Numbered from the stretch's first letter, positions 1 through 9,551 are shown. The stretch: DNA of 18,037 nt from Funneliformis mosseae (GCA_910592005.1 CAJVPP010001759.1:1-18037); one strand, 5' to 3'. The notes: a model not told the origin generated them from the sequence alone. Program-made: numbers and translations.

Positions 1-894
1 CATTCGAACAGGAAAATCCTTGAGATAGATTATTCCTATGCGCTCGTAAAGGTAATGAATGAATAAACGCTTATATTGGAACTATTGTAGGTGATTTTTA
101 CTACTAAGCACTTACGTAATAAGTATATCTAGTCTAATTCTTCTTAATCTTCAAAACTAAACGATTCTGAACTTTTTAATAATATTAAAACTTCAAATTT
201 CCTCTAAACTATTTGATTATTATATCCTTTGATAATTATGAAAGAAAGTAATAGTAATTAGTGTGGTGTATGTTTCATAAAAAAAAGATTTCAATTCATT
301 CGCAAATCTTACATGACATATATAAAATATTTTTATCGCGTAAAAATTTTTTAGTGATGACAAGAATTCTTACAAGAATCGTATTCTTTCATCATTCTTA
401 GTCACAACAACCCATTAACAGACTAGTCCAAGAAATATTTAAATATAAGTATAAATAACCTATTCATTTTTTAAAAATTGAAAAAAAAAATTTTTTGAAA
501 AAACATACGTTCTGTGATCCAATATTTTTTGATCTTTACTTAATATTCATAACAATTATCAAATTTCGATAAATTATTTAAAGAAAACTACTTAAAAGAT
601 TATTGCAACTGCAATGGCAATTAAATTTGATGAATATTTTAACAAATTACATTTATTATTGCTGCATTTGATCTAAATATTAAGCTAACGCTATATGATA
701 CTACAACATATAGTTTAACAAAAATATCTTAAAGATTCACATTATACTTCATATTTTACGGATAATAATAATTTATAAAATTATTTCTCATCTGAAATGA
801 TTATATGGTGAAAAGCTCACGCAAATATTCCAAAATATCAGAATGGCAAAAATTATTCAATCTTACCTATATGTATTCTCATTGTGAAAAATTA
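1..894. other. AT-rich intergenic DNA, nothing recognised
   Basis: I find no open frame of convincing composition, no RNA gene and no clear repeat here. The sequence is very AT-rich with short A/T runs. The longest ATG-started frames are about 20 codons (for example near 613) and look like chance. Confidence 0.6.
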
Positions 895-1268
895 TGGATG
901 TTAAAATCCAGTCCGGTCCTAGTCCGGTCCCGAAACTCCCAGTCCTAAAGAAGACCCGGTCCATAGGACTTGAGTCCTAGGACTGGATTCTAGGACCAGG
1001 TCCCGAGACTGCAGTCCTAGGACTGCGGTCCTATAGAAATTAGGACTTGCGGTCCTAGGACTCGGTCCTATAGAAATTAGGACTTGCGGTCATTGGACTG
1101 CGGTCTTATAGAAAAATAATCGTTCAAGAAGACGATAAGTTATCGTTCGACTTGAACGATTATTTTTCTATAGGACCGCAAGTCCTAATATCTATAGGAC
1201 CGCAGTCCGATATTTCAAAAGACTTTGAACAGGACCGGACTTAGTCACATGGGACATTTTAACATCCC
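895..1268. mobile_element. Foldback MITE-like element with TA flanks
   Basis: The two ends form a terminal inverted repeat. GGATGTTAAAAT at 896-907 is matched by its reverse complement ATTTTAACATCC at 1256-1267. Just inside, AGTCCGGTCCT near 910-920 is mirrored by AGGACCGGACT near 1231-1241. TA dinucleotides at 893-894 and 1269-1270 fit a TA target duplication. The interior is GC-richer than its surroundings and made of permuted copies of GGACTGCGGTCCTATAGAAATTA in both orientations, around a central hairpin. There is no coding capacity. TA duplications are typical of Tc1/mariner-type MITEs in general; the family assignment is inference. Confidence 0.75.
1100..1179. repeat. Long hairpin at the centre of the foldback element
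   Basis: A 29-bp arm at 1100-1128 (GCGGTC to TTCAAG) is repeated inverted at 1151-1179 with one mismatch. The 22-nt loop contains a second small palindrome, ACGATAAGTTATCGT, at 1132-1146. The arrangement is therefore a hairpin within a hairpin. Confidence 0.85.
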
Positions 1269-1875
1269 TATGAAAAATACTATAAATCCCTTGCGTAATC
1301 GTTATAATACAAAAAGCAAGTTCACATTTAAAAAAGGTGTCAGGCAAATTTGTCTTAAAAGTTGGTATGAAAAGTTTAAATTAAGTGGGTCGTAATAGAT
1401 GAGGAGATTTCATATAATAATGCAACCACAAGAAGTAATAACGGATCATAAAGTACAATAATTTATTATTATTAAAAAGTTGACATAAATATATAAGAAA
1501 GAGTAACTAAAAGTTTAAAAAGTTAAGTATATAACAGTCATATGAATATGGAATTCCTTTAAAAATCCTTTAAAAATACCTTTGTGAATTTGAAATATAT
1601 ATATTTGTGTATATATAAGATATTATTAATATCATTAAATATAATTGTTCAAAGATCAGAAAATTTGTAATAATAAATATTGATATTGAAAGAAATAAAC
1701 TAAACAGTATTAAATAAAATATACTGTAGACAAAGAAATAAAATAAGTTTCTTAAAATTCCATGTGTTATAAAATGAAGACCAATAATCTTATTAAATTT
1801 AAAAAAAAAAAATAAATAAACTAATGTAAACGTTATAGGAAATAAAAAAAACATTCCGAGTAAAATCCCGACGGG
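1269..1875. other. AT-rich spacer, no gene seen
   Basis: This lies downstream of the minus-strand Myb gene and probably includes its 3' UTR. A 94-codon minus-strand open frame at 1570-1854 encodes almost only F, L, I, Y and N. It reflects base composition and is not called as a gene. Confidence 0.6.
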
Positions 1876-2306
1876 TTAAAATAAAGGCAACATCTTAAAT
1901 TTCGGAACATTAATTTCCGGTTGATAATTAGGAATTAGAGCAGGTAAACGAGGACGAGGTCGAAGAATAGGGACATTAGAGAAGGCAATTGGTGCATTTT
2001 TAGTACCAGAGGGGTTGGCTTTAGGTAAGATCAAAGGTGTGTTGAATGTTTTGACACGTTTACGATAATAGAAGACTTTAGGTAAATCATGTTCTAGGTG
2101 TCGACAATGTGTGAGCCACATTCCTTGAATCCTGTTGACAGCACGGAATTTGTCGAATTTATTCTCCAATGCTTTTTGGCAATGTGACCATCTAACTTTG
2201 CCGGATGCCGTGGTATTTTCATTAACCCATTTATAGATGAACTCTTTTTCTTCCTGCGTGAAAGGACCGTCCGTAACTGATAAAGAGGAGTAAACATATA
2301 ATTTAA

Positions 2307-2340
<34 letters not shown>

Positions 2341-2687
2341 AAAGACAAATTTTACGTACGGCGAGGATTAAGTTTATAATTCCACCTAAAATTTATGATT
2401 AAAAGAAAGGCATAGGAAGTCATGAATAAGAAGATGTCTTGAAAAAAATTTTCTAGTTATATATTGTTGTAACTTACCTATGACATAATTGTTTAGAAGA
2501 GAAGTTAGGAATACGGCGACTTAATTCCATATACGGTTTACTAAGATTTTTCCCTTCACCTTGCATAAATTCCTTAATTTGATCATCGGTCTATAAACGA
2601 GATAAATAAGTGATAAATATATATCTTATCTTTAATTTTTCTTATAATAAGTTAAGTTAAACATACTTCTAAATCGAAAATAGACAT
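1876..2687 (-). CDS. Four-exon Myb/SANT-like DNA-binding protein
   Basis: Exons on the minus strand are 2667-2687, 2478-2590, 2360-2385 and 1876-2276. Introns of 76, 92 and 83 nt begin GTATGT, GTAAGT and GTACGT and end TAG, TAG and CAG. Coding length is 561 nt (186 residues) and all phases agree. The protein starts MSIFDLE. Repeat 1 (about residues 6-52) has TDDQIKEF, YMELSRRIP and LCHRWNYKLNPRL. Repeat 2 (about 55-112) starts GPFTQEEKEFIYKWV and contains VRWSHC and IQGMWLTH. Spaced aromatics and the RW...L.PRL..GPFT..E join are typical of tandem Myb repeats. The tail is Pro-rich and basic. It is presumably a nuclear DNA-binding regulator; target unknown. The ATG is chosen because it opens the only in-phase first exon. 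A TATA-like CATATAAG lies about 40 nt upstream. Confidence 0.85.
2307..2343. repeat. T27-A10 homopolymer junction inside an intron
   Basis: Twenty-seven T are followed by ten A, lying within the third intron of the Myb gene. On the gene's strand this reads T10 then A27, between donor GTACGT and acceptor TTTATCAG. Exact length in a sequencing assembly is uncertain. Confidence 0.9.
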
Positions 2688-2724
2688 GTTTGCGATATAT
2701 TGAAAAAATATGTATAATGTGTTT

Positions 2725-2734
2725 CTTATATGGT
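2725..2734 (-). promoter_or_regulatory. TATA-like box of the Myb gene
   Basis: On the minus strand the sequence reads CCATATAAGAAAC about 40-45 nt before the chosen ATG at 2687. Position and motif fit a core promoter, but the evidence is only the motif and its distance. Confidence 0.4.
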
Positions 2735-2753
2735 TTGTTTTGATTTTAGTTAT

Positions 2754-2755
<2 letters not shown>

Positions 2756-2784
<29 letters not shown>
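2756..2784. repeat. T29 homopolymer upstream of the Myb gene
   Basis: A run of 29 T (A29 on the gene's strand) lies about 70-100 bp upstream of the Myb start codon. Poly(dA:dT) tracts are known in fungi as nucleosome-excluding promoter elements; that role here is inference. Confidence 0.85.
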
Positions 2785-3566
2785 GAAAAATGTTGGTAGG
2801 AAGTCGTCGTTCATTTATATCAAAAAATTATGTTATTAAAGTAAATTCATCAAAAATTTCTTTAAAAGTTGAATTACCAAAATTAATCGGAATTTAATAT
2901 TTGTTTCTTCAATCTAATTAAAATTTCTAAAACTGTTTTAATTTTTTTTTTCATCCCTTATTTTAAGAATCAAAATATTTTTTGTAGATTAGCTTGTATA
3001 AAAAAATTTTTTTTTGCCATCATGGTCGTACGCGTAATAACTTTTTCAAATTTGTTTGTATTGCCGATCATACCTCTATTTTATTTTGGCTGAAAAAAAA
3101 ACAAATTTTTTGAAAATACTATATATCGTTCTAAATAAAAACCAATGACTTGAGTTACAATTATTCACCAATTGGAAAATTTAGTTTTTATGAGTACAAA
3201 AACCATGTGATTCCATCAATGCAATATAATATTGGAATATCGTCATTTTACTACATTGCTTTTAATCTTAATTTCTTTTTTTGAATGCCTCATACTTTTA
3301 GGGGTAAATTAAGTTTAAAGTTCATTGGGCTTTTCTGTTTCATGATATCGGAACTTCCAAGATTCTTAGAATATCAATCTGGCCCTTTGAGCTGAAACGT
3401 CTCTTGATTAAAATAAACAAAGTCCTGCATGTTATGTCGTACGTTTGTCAGGTGTTTTCCTCAAAAGAACCCTATGGAAGGAGATATAAAAACGCCAATG
3501 ATATTAACACAAAGAATGCAATAATAAAATAATAATAAAAACGAAAAATAGTAAGTTAACTTTGCC
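2785..3566. other. Intergenic, no gene seen
   Basis: AT-rich DNA with short homopolymers. An isolated TATA-type motif, GATATAAAAACGCC, occurs at about 3483-3496 on the plus strand, but no open frame follows it. It could be the promoter of a lost gene. Confidence 0.5.
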
Positions 3567-4260
3567 TTATTGATTGAACGTAGTTTTATAAAAATCCGTG
3601 TAACCAAAGAAATCATCAAATTTATTCGAAAGTGACACAAATAATCCAGCTAATTTTCCGAAAGGGTCGGGTGGTCAATTTGTTACAAGAACCAATAGGC
3701 CTTTTTGTCATGGCTAGAAGGATCCTGTATCCAGCTTCTTCAAGTCGATTTTAAAAAGTGCGAGAACGTCTTTCATATTCCTAAATATTTTTCCTTGTCC
3801 CTCCTTATTAAATTCCTTTGATTTACATAATCATGTAACACAATAAAGAAATAATTTTTCAAAAAAATTTACTTTAGGAATTAAGTTTTTGGGGATCCGA
3901 CTAACTTATTAAAGAGTAAAATAAATTTTGAATTTTTTTTTTCTTTTTTTTTTTTGCCCTATAACCTTGTTTCACAGTTTCACAAGGGTTGCATTATCTT
4001 TACGATTTTCACCCTAAAAATAATTCAATAGATTATTATCACCATTGAATTTTTGATTAGTTGCAGCTTTTTAAATTATGGCTTAAGTTTAATTTCGAAT
4101 GAATACAGTTATATTAATTAAATTTATATTATGTATGTTCATAAAATAAATAATCCAAATTTATATTCACATTTAACCGGATACGGTTCGTTCATTTACA
4201 GAACATTACAAAAGAAATGGAAAACTCATGAGAATAATAGAATCCCACCTCCTGTTCGCT

Positions 4261-4268
4261 TATATAAG
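4261..4268 (+). promoter_or_regulatory. TATA-type motif TATATAAG
   Basis: A good TATA match lies 42 nt before the ATG of a 37-codon plus-strand frame at 4310. Its use is uncertain because the minus strand also carries protein-like sequence here. Confidence 0.3.
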
Positions 4269-4309
4269 TGATACAGAAAAATTGATTTCACAGAACCAAT
4301 TAGGGTTTT

Positions 4310-4423
4310 ATGGCTGACAAGAACGATGTTTATAGAAGGCCTTTTCCTTTGATAGCAATTGATTTTGGGATGAATTTTTGTTTCACAGTAAAAGGAGTTT
4401 GTGCTACATATCGTGAATTTTAA
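4310..4423 (+). CDS. Short ORF, possible Hsp70/actin-like ATPase N-terminal scrap
   Basis: This is a 37-residue frame starting MADKNDVYRRPF and containing LIAIDFGMNFCF. The IDFG core resembles the first phosphate-binding motif of Hsp70/actin-type ATPases (usually IDFGTT or IDLGTT), a family expanded in these fungi, but the following Thr pair is missing. A TATA box precedes it at a short distance. It stops after 37 codons, so it would be a truncated remnant at best. The antisense strand carries a rival protein-like frame (SRYVAQTPFTVKQKFIP). One of the two is probably a shadow, and I slightly prefer the minus-strand reading. Just upstream on the plus strand, 4150-4310 also has open frames (YRTLQKKWKTHENN, and FTEHYKRNGKLMRIIESHLL in another frame), which I cannot resolve. 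Confidence 0.2.
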   Translation: MADKNDVYRRPFPLIAIDFGMNFCFTVKGVCATYREF

Positions 4424-4723
4424 ATAAAAATTTTTATAATATTCATTCGATAGTATCCATCAACGAAAGGTTCATTATTCACAAAATTAAACGTATTGTA
4501 ATATTCATTTTCATTGTAATTTAATGCAGTTCCTGTTGGATGGCTTTGAACTTTAAAGTATAGCACGTCATCTTATAGTAACAAATCATAAATTTTCCGA
4601 CAGAAACGTGATCGATATTGAAAATTTAGGGGCGGTTACACCTTCAGGTCTGATCTGTTCACCGGATTTGATATTCCGTAAATAGATTATATCGGAGTTA
4701 CGGACCGGCGAAGATCTTTCTTT

Positions 4724-5307
4724 ATAAATGAAAAATATAAACAAATAAACAAAACAATATAAATCTTTGTTTTAAAGAATAAATGAAAAGAAAAAAAAAA
4801 TTACATTATATACAAATACAACATGTATTACAACCAAGTCTTACGGTTCACAACAACGCCTCTATACGGGTGTGTGCAAAAATGTTTAGATCTTATTATC
4901 ACGGAAAATTTTTGATTTGTTACTTCAGGTGACGTAAACACTTTAAAAATATCATTATATTTGAAGTACAATATATTTTTTTTTGTGCACAATGAATGAA
5001 TTTTTTCGTTATTTCAATCCTTCAAATTCATATTTTAGGCTTTCAATGGATATATGAGAAGCAATAAAGCATAAGAATGCTTGGACAAAATATAATCCGT
5101 CCCAATAAAAAAACTCATGCGAGTTTGAGTGCTATGTAATTTGAATCGAATGAAAAACTTTTTTTTTTATTTATTTTTTATCATTCGATTATACTGATGA
5201 GTCTCCGTATTTAGGTTTCCGGTACTCCGTCAACAAACAGGTATTCCAATGTTAAACAATTTTTTTTTTTTCAAAAAAAAAAAAAGATTCTTGATAAGGT
5301 AACGTAG
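4724..5307. other. Intergenic upstream of the HMG gene
   Basis: No gene is seen. It contains a 10-bp inverted repeat, AATCGAATGA at 5144-5153 and TCATTCGATT at 5181-5190, with a 27-nt A/T loop. A second weak stem, TCCGTAA/TTACGGA flanked by CCGG on both sides, lies just outside at 4662-4708 within the neighbouring pseudogene. Confidence 0.5.
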
Positions 5308-5318
5308 TATATAAATAG
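5308..5318 (+). promoter_or_regulatory. TATA box of the HMG-box gene
   Basis: TATATAAATAG lies about 112 nt before the ATG at 5430, with a CT-rich segment (CTGTCTGCTTCCCTC) about 10 nt after it, where a transcription start would be expected. Confidence 0.6.
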
Positions 5319-5367
5319 AACATGTCTGTCTGCTTCCCTCATAATTCATTTGTTTGAATTAAAAAAA

Positions 5368-5380
5368 CCCCCCCCCCCCC
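5368..5380 (+). repeat. C13 tract in the presumed 5' leader
   Basis: Thirteen consecutive C follow seven A, between the TATA box and the start codon of the HMG gene. It is the only long G/C homopolymer in this AT-rich window. Confidence 0.9.
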
Positions 5381-5429
5381 AAATTTACTTGAATCATTTA
5401 AACATATCAAATATCTTAAATTTTACACT

Positions 5430-5696
5430 ATGGTTAAATTTATAGAATATAAACATAACGATGATCCAAAACCAAAAAAAACAAGAAACCCGAATATGTT
5501 CATGTTATATCGACAAGAAATGATGAAGGTTCGGCCTGAGAATATGCAAATGTCCAGGCTAAGTAAGGTGGCCGCCAGATCTTGGAACACGTTGTCAGAG
5601 AAAGGAAAGGACGAGTTTCAAAGAAGGTACCAATTCGAAAGAGACCGTCCTTTATTAAATATGTTCCTGATGGAACAACTAAATAAACATAAATAA
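5430..5696 (+). CDS. Small single-domain HMG-box protein
   Basis: An 88-residue protein consisting almost entirely of one HMG box, a DNA-bending domain of nuclear and chromatin factors. After a short basic leader (DPKPKKTRNPN), the box runs from about residue 17 to 82. Helix 1 is NMFMLYRQEMMKV. Helix 2 is MSRLSKVAARSWNTLS with the conserved Trp. Helix 3 starts at EKGKDEFQRRYQFERD. The order and spacing match the MATA-HMG/SOX-like group, which is greatly expanded in Glomeromycotina and related to fungal mating-type HMG proteins. That relation does not make this a mating-type gene. There is no extra domain or signal peptide. The ATG is the first in frame, with a purine at -3, and is preceded by a TATA box and a leader of about 80 nt. 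There is one exon and no break. Confidence 0.9.
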   Translation: MVKFIEYKHNDDPKPKKTRNPNMFMLYRQEMMKVRPENMQMSRLSKVAARSWNTLSEKGKDEFQRRYQFERDRPLLNMFLMEQLNKHK

Positions 5697-7191
5697 TCGC
5701 TCCCCAAATTTTACACTCATTCCCCTCACCCCACCAATTCCAACTTTCGTATTCATTGATCGATCCTTAATAACTCTCGAATGATTTGTTCTTCTATATT
5801 CTATGATAAAAAAAATTTATTTTTTCTTAAATCTCCCATTATTATAATAAACTAAAAAACACCTGATTTACATTTTGACCTGTTACCTTGAATCCTTATC
5901 TTTCGAATATAACGAAACCTTTTCTGCTTATTAATAATTAATAATCTTTAAACATCGTCTGATTTCAGTCTTTGAGTCCAAATAATTCATAAGCGTATTA
6001 TTATTTTTTTATATTTTTATAACCATACCACATAAAAACATCCGATTTTTATTGTATTTCCCTTTTTTATACGTGCACGCAACTTCCAATCACTAAAATT
6101 CATCCGCCTTTTCGAAGAATGGCTCTTCGGACATCCGGATCGCTCGGATCTCTTCGCGCCTCGTTGCTATTAATTACGTAAATACTATGAATCAAAAACA
6201 TTCTTAAATATAATTAATTTTAAAGAAAATTTGAACACATCCAAAAAAAAATTATTTTTTTTTATCCGATTTTACAGTTTACCATTTCCAAAACATTACT
6301 GCGGTAAAATATGTTTTCGTTATACAAGAAAATTTTGGTTGCAAAATAATTTTTTTTTTTAAAAATTTTTATTTTCCTATATATATTTAACAATTTCTGA
6401 TGTTAACAACAATGGTAAAAGTGTAATAAAAAGCCATAAAAATTTCTACAAAAAAAAAAAAAAAAAAAAAAAATGGCGGGAATTTTTTTTTTCATAAATT
6501 CGCATTAGAGACAATTTCGGATGTTAAAAAAGCTCCTCAGTTAGAAGTATACTGTGTATTAATAATCACAATCGATACTATAATTCACTAAATTATAACT
6601 TGATTTTTGTTTGCTAAAAATTCGAAAAATTAATTTTTGTTTACTAAAAATTAAATTATTAAATTTATCAAATTTGAAATATAGAATCCCATGATGATCA
6701 CCTTTTCAAATTTCCTTTCTTTCCAAAATAGGTTTTATCCGAGTTTCTGACCCTTTTTTACTTTGAACATGTTTGTTTACAGTTTATTTTAAAAAATTTG
6801 ACACAAAAATTTTTTCACCTTGTACGACCGACCATTTTTGAATTCATTTTTAAAAGACGTGAGCTAATAAAGAATTTATTCAAAAGGAGGCGATTGGAGA
6901 ATTTTAATCCTATGGCTCCGATTCCAAACCTTATCGTTAATGCATCAAGAATATTTAGATAAAAAATATTCAAATTTTTTCAGGATATTACTGTTACATG
7001 TCCCAAGGTCCCAAGCCATACACAAAAAAATTCTATCAATGCGTTAATCAACAAAAATGCATGTCGTTCTGATTTTACTGTAGATTGCCGATCTTTTTTT
7101 TTACGTTTAACAATGTTCTAAAAAAATTTGACTGGGGTCTCTCTAATGAAATTTATTAATAGTATTTTCTTATCTGATCATGAAAGTTTGT
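5697..7191. other. Intergenic between HMG and F-box genes
   Basis: No complete gene is seen. Contents: a GC-richer island at about 6105-6175 with the repeated theme CTTCGGACATCCGGATCGCTCGGATC; on the minus strand it reads RRDPSDPDVRRAILRK within a short frame, possibly a coding scrap. There is an A24 run at 6450-6473, several T8-T10 runs, and a short plus-strand frame MAPIPNLIVNASRIFR at about 6912 that is too small to call. Confidence 0.5.
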
Positions 7192-7206
7192 TTATATATA
7201 TATATA
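7192..7206 (+). promoter_or_regulatory. TATA box of the F-box gene
   Basis: An alternating TATATATATATATAG sequence lies about 92-106 nt before the ATG at 7298. A pyrimidine-rich segment (CATCTCTTTTCTCCTCCCTT) follows at 7241-7260, as expected near a transcription start. Confidence 0.6.
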
Positions 7207-7297
7207 GACATAAATGAATCATTGTCCATCAAACTACCATCATCTCTTTTCTCCTCCCTTTGAATTATTTTAACATACCGCACCTAAACATTCAATT

Positions 7298-9037
7298 ATG
7301 TCGTCAAAATTACCACCAGAATGCCTTCAAATGATATTTAAATTATTCGAAGATGACTTAAAGTCATTACATTCATGCCTACTTGTGGACAGATACTGGT
7401 GTGATTGTGTAGTATCCACGTTATGGCGTCGTCCTTTCGAACTTGTAAGCCGTCCGTCGTCTGGTAAACTCATTGAAACGTATACCCACTTTTTCGATGA
7501 AGAATCCAAGAAGCTCTTATCACCTCATAATATTATCATTAAACCCGAACCGATTGTATTCGATTATCCTTTTTTTATTAGATCAATACAATATCATAAC
7601 GTTTATGATTTTAGTTCGGTATGGTTGCATGAGGCGGACTGTCAAGGTCAACAAAAACTTTCCTCGTCGGACGATAGAACCAATCTATTAAGAGCGTTCT
7701 CAAAAGAATTGATCAAATTATTCCTTAAATATAATGCCGTGAAAGATTTATCATTTAATGTCATAAGATTTCTTGACGTACCTTATTTGCCCGACAATTT
7801 AAAAATTCATAATTTTAGACCGCCCACGGTTCCTTTGCGGGATAATAGAGTGAAGGAATATCTATCACCGTTTCATTATGACATACTCGCTATCATTAGA
7901 GATTCGAAACCTTTTCTAACAAATTTACAAAGACTTGAAATTGGTGTCAACGAGAGTGATGCTAATATCATGAAATTGCTTGGATCCTCTACCAAAAATC
8001 TCAAAACCTTGGAATTTCGTTTCTCGTCAGAATCAACGGATCATCCTTTTGATTTCGAACCAAACATAGATTACATGATGCATCGTTTAATTAGAAATCA
8101 AAAATGTATAAAGAAAGTTGTCATATGTCAAGGAACTCTACATACCCCGACAATAATTTTATCGTTAGGATGTCACGTCAAGACTTTAACGGAATTAACA
8201 TTTGATAAAGTTAATTTTGATTTTATCCGATCGGCGCATTTGATATTTGAAACGATCTCTTCATGCTGCAAGTTGGAAAAATTAGCGATAACGAATTGTC
8301 CGGGATTAACCAAAGAAGTCATCTCGCCTTTAAACAACGCGAATTTCGGACATTTGAACACATTTACATTTATAAAATTTTATGACCCAATGGATGATAT
8401 TAGGTCGATCCTAACGAGAACGCCTCAAATGGGTGATCAAATGGAACCTTTAGCAAGCTTGATCTCGGGTACCAATCATAATTTACAAGTTTTACGAATT
8501 GGATTAAGTTCAATTCATGGTAGAAGATTACCGTTGAATTTTAGCGGTACAACTTTCCCAACCGAGAGAATCATGGATGTTTTATCGTTATCATGTCCAA
8601 ATTTAAGTTTGCTCGAAATTCATATAAGAAGGATAACATTTCCTCAAGTGTTGAATCTCCTGAACTCTACAAATCAACTAAGTAGACTTATCTTCTCTGC
8701 AGAATCGGATTTGACCAACGATGAAGATTTTTGGAGGAGATTATCTATGCATATCCCCACTAGTTTGCAAGATTTAACGATTAATATCAATCTAGTGTTT
8801 TTTTTGGTGACGTTACATCGGCTATTCGAAAGGTTGCAATGTAACTTAGAAATCTTACAATTCCCTATGTCAACTTTTATCAATGATGAATATCTTTGCA
8901 TCATCGTTCAATATGCCAATAGAATGGGTACCATGAAACGGTTGGTTTTACCTAATGATAACAAGGTTACCTCTAGAGGTCTCTCGAATGCCCTTCAAGT
9001 AATTGAAGAGATTACGTACATTGGTGAAAATGAGTAA
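7298..9037 (+). CDS. F-box protein with LRR-like repeats
   Basis: A 579-residue single-exon protein. Residues about 4-48 form an F-box: LPPECLQMIFKLF, then LHSCLLVDRYWCDCVVSTLW, with the conserved Leu-Pro, the C.LV.R.WC core and the final Trp. This domain binds Skp1 in SCF ubiquitin ligases, so the likely role is substrate selection for ubiquitination; the target is unknown. The remainder has irregular leucine-rich repeat-like units, for example LQRLEIGVN and LKTLEFRF (near 205-245), CKLEKLAITNCPGL (near 330), LQVLRIGLSS (near 400), CPNLSLLEIHIR (near 440) and LQDLTININL (near 490). Length and layout match the very large F-box/LRR family of Rhizophagus. The start is the first ATG after the TATA box and puts the F-box at the N-terminus, as usual. 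No frameshift or stop is seen. Confidence 0.92.
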   Translation: MSSKLPPECLQMIFKLFEDDLKSLHSCLLVDRYWCDCVVSTLWRRPFELVSRPSSGKLIETYTHFFDEESKKLLSPHNIIIKPEPIVFDYPFFIRSIQYHNVYDFSSVWLHEADCQGQQKLSSSDDRTNLLRAFSKELIKLFLKYNAVKDLSFNVIRFLDVPYLPDNLKIHNFRPPTVPLRDNRVKEYLSPFHYDILAIIRDSKPFLTNLQRLEIGVNESDANIMKLLGSSTKNLKTLEFRFSSESTDHPFDFEPNIDYMMHRLIRNQKCIKKVVICQGTLHTPTIILSLGCHVKTLTELTFDKVNFDFIRSAHLIFETISSCCKLEKLAITNCPGLTKEVISPLNNANFGHLNTFTFIKFYDPMDDIRSILTRTPQMGDQMEPLASLISGTNHNLQVLRIGLSSIHGRRLPLNFSGTTFPTERIMDVLSLSCPNLSLLEIHIRRITFPQVLNLLNSTNQLSRLIFSAESDLTNDEDFWRRLSMHIPTSLQDLTININLVFFLVTLHRLFERLQCNLEILQFPMSTFINDEYLCIIVQYANRMGTMKRLVLPNDNKVTSRGLSNALQVIEEITYIGENE

Positions 9038-9304
9038 GAAGGGGATTTATTTTAATTAATGAATTATTTAAAAGAATAACCTTAGAAAGCTTCAGGTAGT
9101 TCGTGTCGGTTAAGTCCTATAACTTTAGTAATTTATAGAATCATTAAGTTATTTCGGGTTGGTCTTAAATTGTATTATTAATTAAATATCCATTTTTTTT
9201 TTAAAAAAAAAATTTTTAACAAGTAACTTTAATTTTTAAAAAAATTATTATCAAGATAATATTTTTTTTTTAAAAAAAAATTAATCTTTATTCTTTTTGA
9301 TGAA

Positions 9305-9551
9305 ATGACAAAAGAATCTAAGGTTGACGTCCCATCAAAACTTCTTCATAGATTTAATTTACCTCCTGACGTTAATTTCGGTCAGAGAAAATAATAGATT
9401 TCTTGTCGTTGCAAAAGAAATTAAAACAGTTATGGTGGGAAAGTATTGTGAGTCATACTATATTTTTGGGGAGTGTGAGAAATTAAAGGTGGCGGAATGT
9501 TGCGCGTTGGTTGAAATGGTTGAAGATACTTTGCTGAAACCTCCGATTTAG
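9305..9551 (+). pseudogene. Frameshifted short coding remnant, unrecognised
   Basis: An ATG at 9305 opens a 29-codon frame (MTKESKVDVPSKLLHRF) ending in TAA. A second frame immediately downstream reads FLVVAKEIKTVMVGKYC and CEKLKVAECCALVEMVEDT to a stop at 9551. Base composition rises in G here relative to the flanks, which suggests coding origin. Joining them needs a frame change near 9385-9400, and no intron of usable size is visible between them. The downstream frame has no ATG of its own at its beginning. No family recognised. Confidence 0.3.

Larger units (their letters stand above)
3567..4718 (-). pseudogene. Decayed unrecognised protein gene
   Basis: Four protein-like stretches lie in order on the minus strand, broken by stops and frame changes. 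At about 4590-4715 is a frame with SDIIYLRNIKSG and VTAPKFSISITFL. At about 4424-4584 is DDVLYFKVQSHPTGTALNY followed by FVDGYYRMNI, then an in-frame TAA and SRYVAQTPFTVKQKFIP down to about 4340. At about 3725-3838 is KEFNKEGQGKIF with VLALFKIDLKKLDTGSF. At 3567-3680 is PPDPFGKLAGLFVSLSNK ending FYKTTFNQ and a stop. Codon use and residue mix are protein-like despite the AT bias. I do not recognise the family, and the pieces may come from more than one gene. The stretch 3840-4300 between them is mostly non-coding. Confidence 0.5.

Noticed and set aside
1094..1210. Repeated short units considered as a possible CRISPR-like or tandem array
   Set aside because: Units are permuted and inverted around a hairpin with no regular spacers; the TA-flanked inverted ends explain it as a foldback MITE.
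1570..1854. 94-codon minus-strand frame rich in F, L, I and Y, resembling a membrane protein
   Set aside because: Low-complexity composition expected from AT-rich DNA, no family motif, and its position is the 3' side of the Myb gene.
2094..2348. 84-codon minus-strand frame with a poly-Lys start
   Set aside because: Out of frame with the Myb exons; the Lys run is the intronic poly-A tract and the remainder is a shadow of Myb exon 4.
6105..6175. GC-rich island considered as a tRNA or structured RNA
   Set aside because: No tRNA A/B box or cloverleaf could be drawn; it reads better as a short coding scrap or simple GATCC/GGATC repeats.
7327..7691. Short frames on both strands inside the F-box gene
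   Set aside because: Overlap fully with the 579-residue F-box frame and have no recognisable motifs.
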